Shown one piece after another: positions 12,855 through 15,080 of a stretch of 15,080 nt of DNA (positions are counted from its first letter, which is position 1; each line of letters starts with the position of its first letter). The stretch comes from DASTGO01 sp035719045 (lineage in GTDB: Bacteria; Actinomycetota; Actinomycetes; Actinomycetales; Kineosporiaceae). The stretch is taken from positions 1 through 15,080 of the forward strand of contig DASTGO010000073.1 of assembly GCA_035719045.1 (NCBI GenBank), written 5' to 3'. The notes under the pieces were generated by a model. That model did not search any database. It was not told the DNA's origin and saw nothing but the letters and a program-made list of their open reading frames with translations. A program made the translations under genes and the position numbers.

Positions 12855-15080
12855 TCGGGCCGGAGCCGGAACACGGTGGCGGACACCCAGCTGTCGTGCA
12901 GCACCTCCGCCAGGTCGCCCGGGTGGCGGGGGAGCAGCTGGAGGGGCTCGTCCTCGGTGCGGCGACCGCCGGGCCGATACCCGAGCAGGAAGACCACCGT
13001 CGTGCCGTACAGCCGGCTCGTGGTCAGTCCGGCCAGATGCAGCTTCTCCCGCCGGGTGCCGGCCCGTTCCAGCAGTGCGCTCTCGATCCCGGTCCGGGTG
13101 CCGCCGCACAGGCCGATGACGTTCCAGTCCGGCGCGTCCCGGGCAGGCCCGGGCAGGCTCACCCCGTCCAGGTCCGCGACCTGGACGGGGTGCCGGTGGG
13201 GCAGCCGGGCCGACGGCGGCTCCCCGCCGTCGTCGGGGTAGAGCCGTTCGGGCCGGCCTCGCGGCACGCCGCGGACCAGCAGTTCGGCGTCCTCCCCGGT
13301 CCGGCCGAGGTGGGCCTGCCGGGCGAGCCCCCGCAGGAAGTCGCCGAGGTGGCGCAGCTCACCGTCGTCGACGCAGACCCGCACCCGCAGCCAACGCCGT
13401 CCCGGATCGCCGCCCGGTGGTGCCGGGACCGGGAGCTGGACCTCGCCGACCTCCCACCCCTCGTCGGCCACCGCACGCAGCACGGCCAGCACGGGGTGGC
13501 AGTGCAGCAGGGGTGTGGGCTCATCACCCGGCAGCCCGAGGAACACGTCGACCAGCCCGGCGGGGGCCACCCTCGGGACCAGTCGATCGGGGGTGAGCTC
13601 GAAGCCCTGCGCCCGGCTGCCGGGGATCCATTCCTGGCACGGCACCTCGCGCGGACGCCTCCCGGTCCCGAGCAGTTGCGGCAGCGCGCCGCCCTCCGGC
13701 AGGACCAGGCAGGCGTGGGAGGGCCGGCCGAGCAGCAGCGCGGCACCTGTCATGTCCCGCCACCAGGTGCCCTGCAGCACGCTGACCCGGCGATGGTCCG
13801 GCGCGGGCTCGGTGCGCAGCCGCATCCGTGGCGCGGGCGGGCCAGCGCGGTGCAGCGCCGACCGGCCCGTGGAGCGGTGAGCCAACGGCCCGGTGAGCAG
13901 CATCTGCACCACGACCTGAAGGAGGAGAGCACCCCAGCACAGCTGCCGCACGGTGAGCCCGAGCACCCGGGGCTCGGTCCCGGACCCGGCGTCCTCCGAC
14001 AGGAACGCCGTCGCGACGCCCAGCAGCAGACTCGGCAGCACGCCCGCCACACCGATCCATGCGCTGACCGAGGTGAGCAGCCCGCGCAGGGTGGACCGGT
14101 CGGGCCGCTCCAACCGGCTGAACTGGACCGCGGCGAAGAGGGCGAGCATGGTGGCCAGCACCCGCGGATCGGGCCGGGTCGCGCTGAACGCGGTCAGCAC
14201 CACCACCGTCGCACCGAGGACGACCAGGCCGCCGGAACTGGCGGCCCTCGCGGTACGCAGGATCGCCGGATCCTCCGCGACCACGTCGAGCGTCACCCGC
14301 GCCGACTGCACCCCGCCGCGCAGCACCGCGTCCTCCACGGCGTCCAGGCGGACCAGGACCGACCGGGGGCCCACCGCTTCCACCTGCGCGACCCGCAGCA
14401 GCGGGCCCTCGGCCTGCAGCAACCCGCTCAGGACGGCCCCGTCGGCGCCCGGGTCATCGACGCCGGAGGTGCCGGTCCCCGTGCGGTCCGCCGGCGCCCC
14501 GCCCGCCCTGCCCGTCCCGACGGGGAACTCCCCGGGCTCCTCGCCCGGCCGCCGCAGCCGCAGGCGGGCCTGTGTCCGGTCGAAGGCCTCCTGCACCGCC
14601 GGACCGTCCACGGGCTCGTGACAGCGGAACACGTCCTGAGCGAGGTCCGCCTGCGCCAGCGCCAGCTCCGCCAGGCAGCGGCCGGCGCCGGTCAGTGTCG
14701 CCGGACCACCGGCCGGCACCTGCCACCACAGCTCCAGGAAGCGCTGCAGGGCCCGGGGTACACCGGTGCGCACCTCGACCCTGGCCGCCGGCGACCGACC
14801 GGCCGCGTCACCGGTGAGCCCGATCCCGTCCGGCAGCCGGATCAGCACCTGCCGGTCGGCATCTGCGGAGGGCACCAGCAGGTCGAGTTCGAGGCGGGCG
14901 CACGGAGTGAGCCGGTGCAGCCCGGTGCGGTGCAGGGCACGACCTGGCAACCGGACGGAGAACGTCGCCGGCCCGGGGCGATCGGGGACGGCCACCGCGA
15001 CCACCACGCAGTCGTCGCCGAAGGCGTGCAACGCCTCCATCACCCGGGTGACCAGGACCGGCGCATGCCCGGACGAGACC
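12833..15080 (-). CDS. Large membrane protein of unknown function, 5' end outside the window
   Basis: I do not recognise a family. From a GTG/ATG pair at 15043/15040 the frame encodes 736 residues, but it stays open to the window edge with protein-like sequence (SSGHAPVLVTRVMEAL) and no Shine-Dalgarno precedes the pair, so the real start is probably beyond 15080. Numbering from 15043: residues 10-95 look beta-rich, 96-165 helical with LELWWQVP, 166-200 are a Gly/Pro/Thr/Asp linker, and 206-255 are again beta-like. Four hydrophobic segments lie at about 271-287, 294-309, 322-348 and 362-388. A cytosolic-looking C-terminal half of about 345 residues contains LQGTWWRDMTGAALLLGR and WNVIGLCGGTRTG. 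I see no nuclease, kinase or P-loop motif. The frame ends with TAG inside the 3' end of the convergent glgA/glgM gene. Confidence 0.8.
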   Translation of the reverse strand, partial: VSSGHAPVLVTRVMEALHAFGDDCVVVAVAVPDRPGPATFSVRLPGRALHRTGLHRLTPCARLELDLLVPSADADRQVLIRLPDGIGLTGDAAGRSPAARVEVRTGVPRALQRFLELWWQVPAGGPATLTGAGRCLAELALAQADLAQDVFRCHEPVDGPAVQEAFDRTQARLRLRRPGEEPGEFPVGTGRAGGAPADRTGTGTSGVDDPGADGAVLSGLLQAEGPLLRVAQVEAVGPRSVLVRLDAVEDAVLRGGVQSARVTLDVVAEDPAILRTARAASSGGLVVLGATVVVLTAFSATRPDPRVLATMLALFAAVQFSRLERPDRSTLRGLLTSVSAWIGVAGVLPSLLLGVATAFLSEDAGSGTEPRVLGLTVRQLCWGALLLQVVVQMLLTGPLAHRSTGRSALHRAGPPAPRMRLRTEPAPDHRRVSVLQGTWWRDMTGAALLLGRPSHACLVLPEGGALPQLLGTGRRPREVPCQEWIPGSRAQGFELTPDRLVPRVAPAGLVDVFLGLPGDEPTPLLHCHPVLAVLRAVADEGWEVGEVQLPVPAPPGGDPGRRWLRVRVCVDDGELRHLGDFLRGLARQAHLGRTGEDAELLVRGVPRGRPERLYPDDGGEPPSARLPHRHPVQVADLDGVSLPGPARDAPDWNVIGLCGGTRTGIESALLERAGTRREKLHLAGLTTSRLYGTTVVFLLGYRPGGRRTEDEPLQLLPRHPGDLAEVLHDSWVSATVFRLRPDQPVTDR

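Noticed and set aside
11622..13109. Long minus-strand open frame continuing upstream of glgC
   Set aside because: It is the antisense of the well-supported glgA/glgM gene and of the start of the next region; its translation is Arg/Gly/Pro/His-rich with no domain, and glgC has its own family-consistent ATG at 11621.

Overview
The window is very GC-rich with compact gene spacing, GTG starts and actinobacterial gene families (DUF3099, an InhA-type enoyl reductase, GlgC beside an actinobacterial GT4 glycogen/maltose-1-phosphate synthase, an ACT-ACT-HAD SerB). It looks like chromosomal DNA of a high-GC actinobacterium. The enoyl reductase has a shorter substrate loop than mycobacterial InhA, so I would not expect a mycolate-making genus. 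I cannot name the genus. I see no phage genes, insertion sequences, CRISPR arrays, rRNA or tRNA.

Layout, left to right. Positions 1-172 are non-coding with one strong hairpin. On the minus strand follow a small DUF3099 membrane protein (173-508) and a zinc-free quinone oxidoreductase (567-1559). From a shared upstream region the plus strand carries fabG (1725-2429), fabI/inhA (2503-3267) and a SixA-type phosphatase (3303-3836), then a hairpin terminator and a secreted metallophosphoesterase with a C-terminal beta domain (3929-5413). This overlaps convergently with serB (5400-6692, minus), which lies just behind an MFS transporter gene (6703-7968, minus). At 8078-8493 (minus) is the wreck of a second transporter-like gene that still has a good ribosome binding site. 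Next on the minus strand is a two-gene cell-envelope unit: a secreted Pro/Thr-tailed protein (9529-10128) followed four bases later by a YkuD L,D-transpeptidase (8628-9524). After a repeat-rich, less GC-rich spacer (10129-10382) come glgC (10383-11621, minus) and the divergent glgA/glgM (11670-12854, plus). The right end holds a large membrane protein of unknown function (12833 to beyond 15080, minus), which overlaps the glgA/glgM 3' end.

Functional themes: FabG and FabI perform the two reductive steps of type II fatty acid elongation. SerB makes serine from phosphoserine. GlgC makes ADP-glucose, which the neighbouring GT4 enzyme consumes. The L,D-transpeptidase and its partner act outside the membrane.

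A recurring regulatory pattern was noticed: six genes without a convincing Shine-Dalgarno sequence have a TANNNT -10-like hexamer 6-7 bases before the start codon, as in leaderless actinobacterial transcripts. fabG, fabI, the phosphoesterase, the secreted Pro/Thr protein and the pseudogene instead have clear Shine-Dalgarno sequences. I did not find a clearly new multi-gene system. The best candidates for something undescribed are the large membrane protein at the right edge and the repeat-rich spacer near 10.2 kb.
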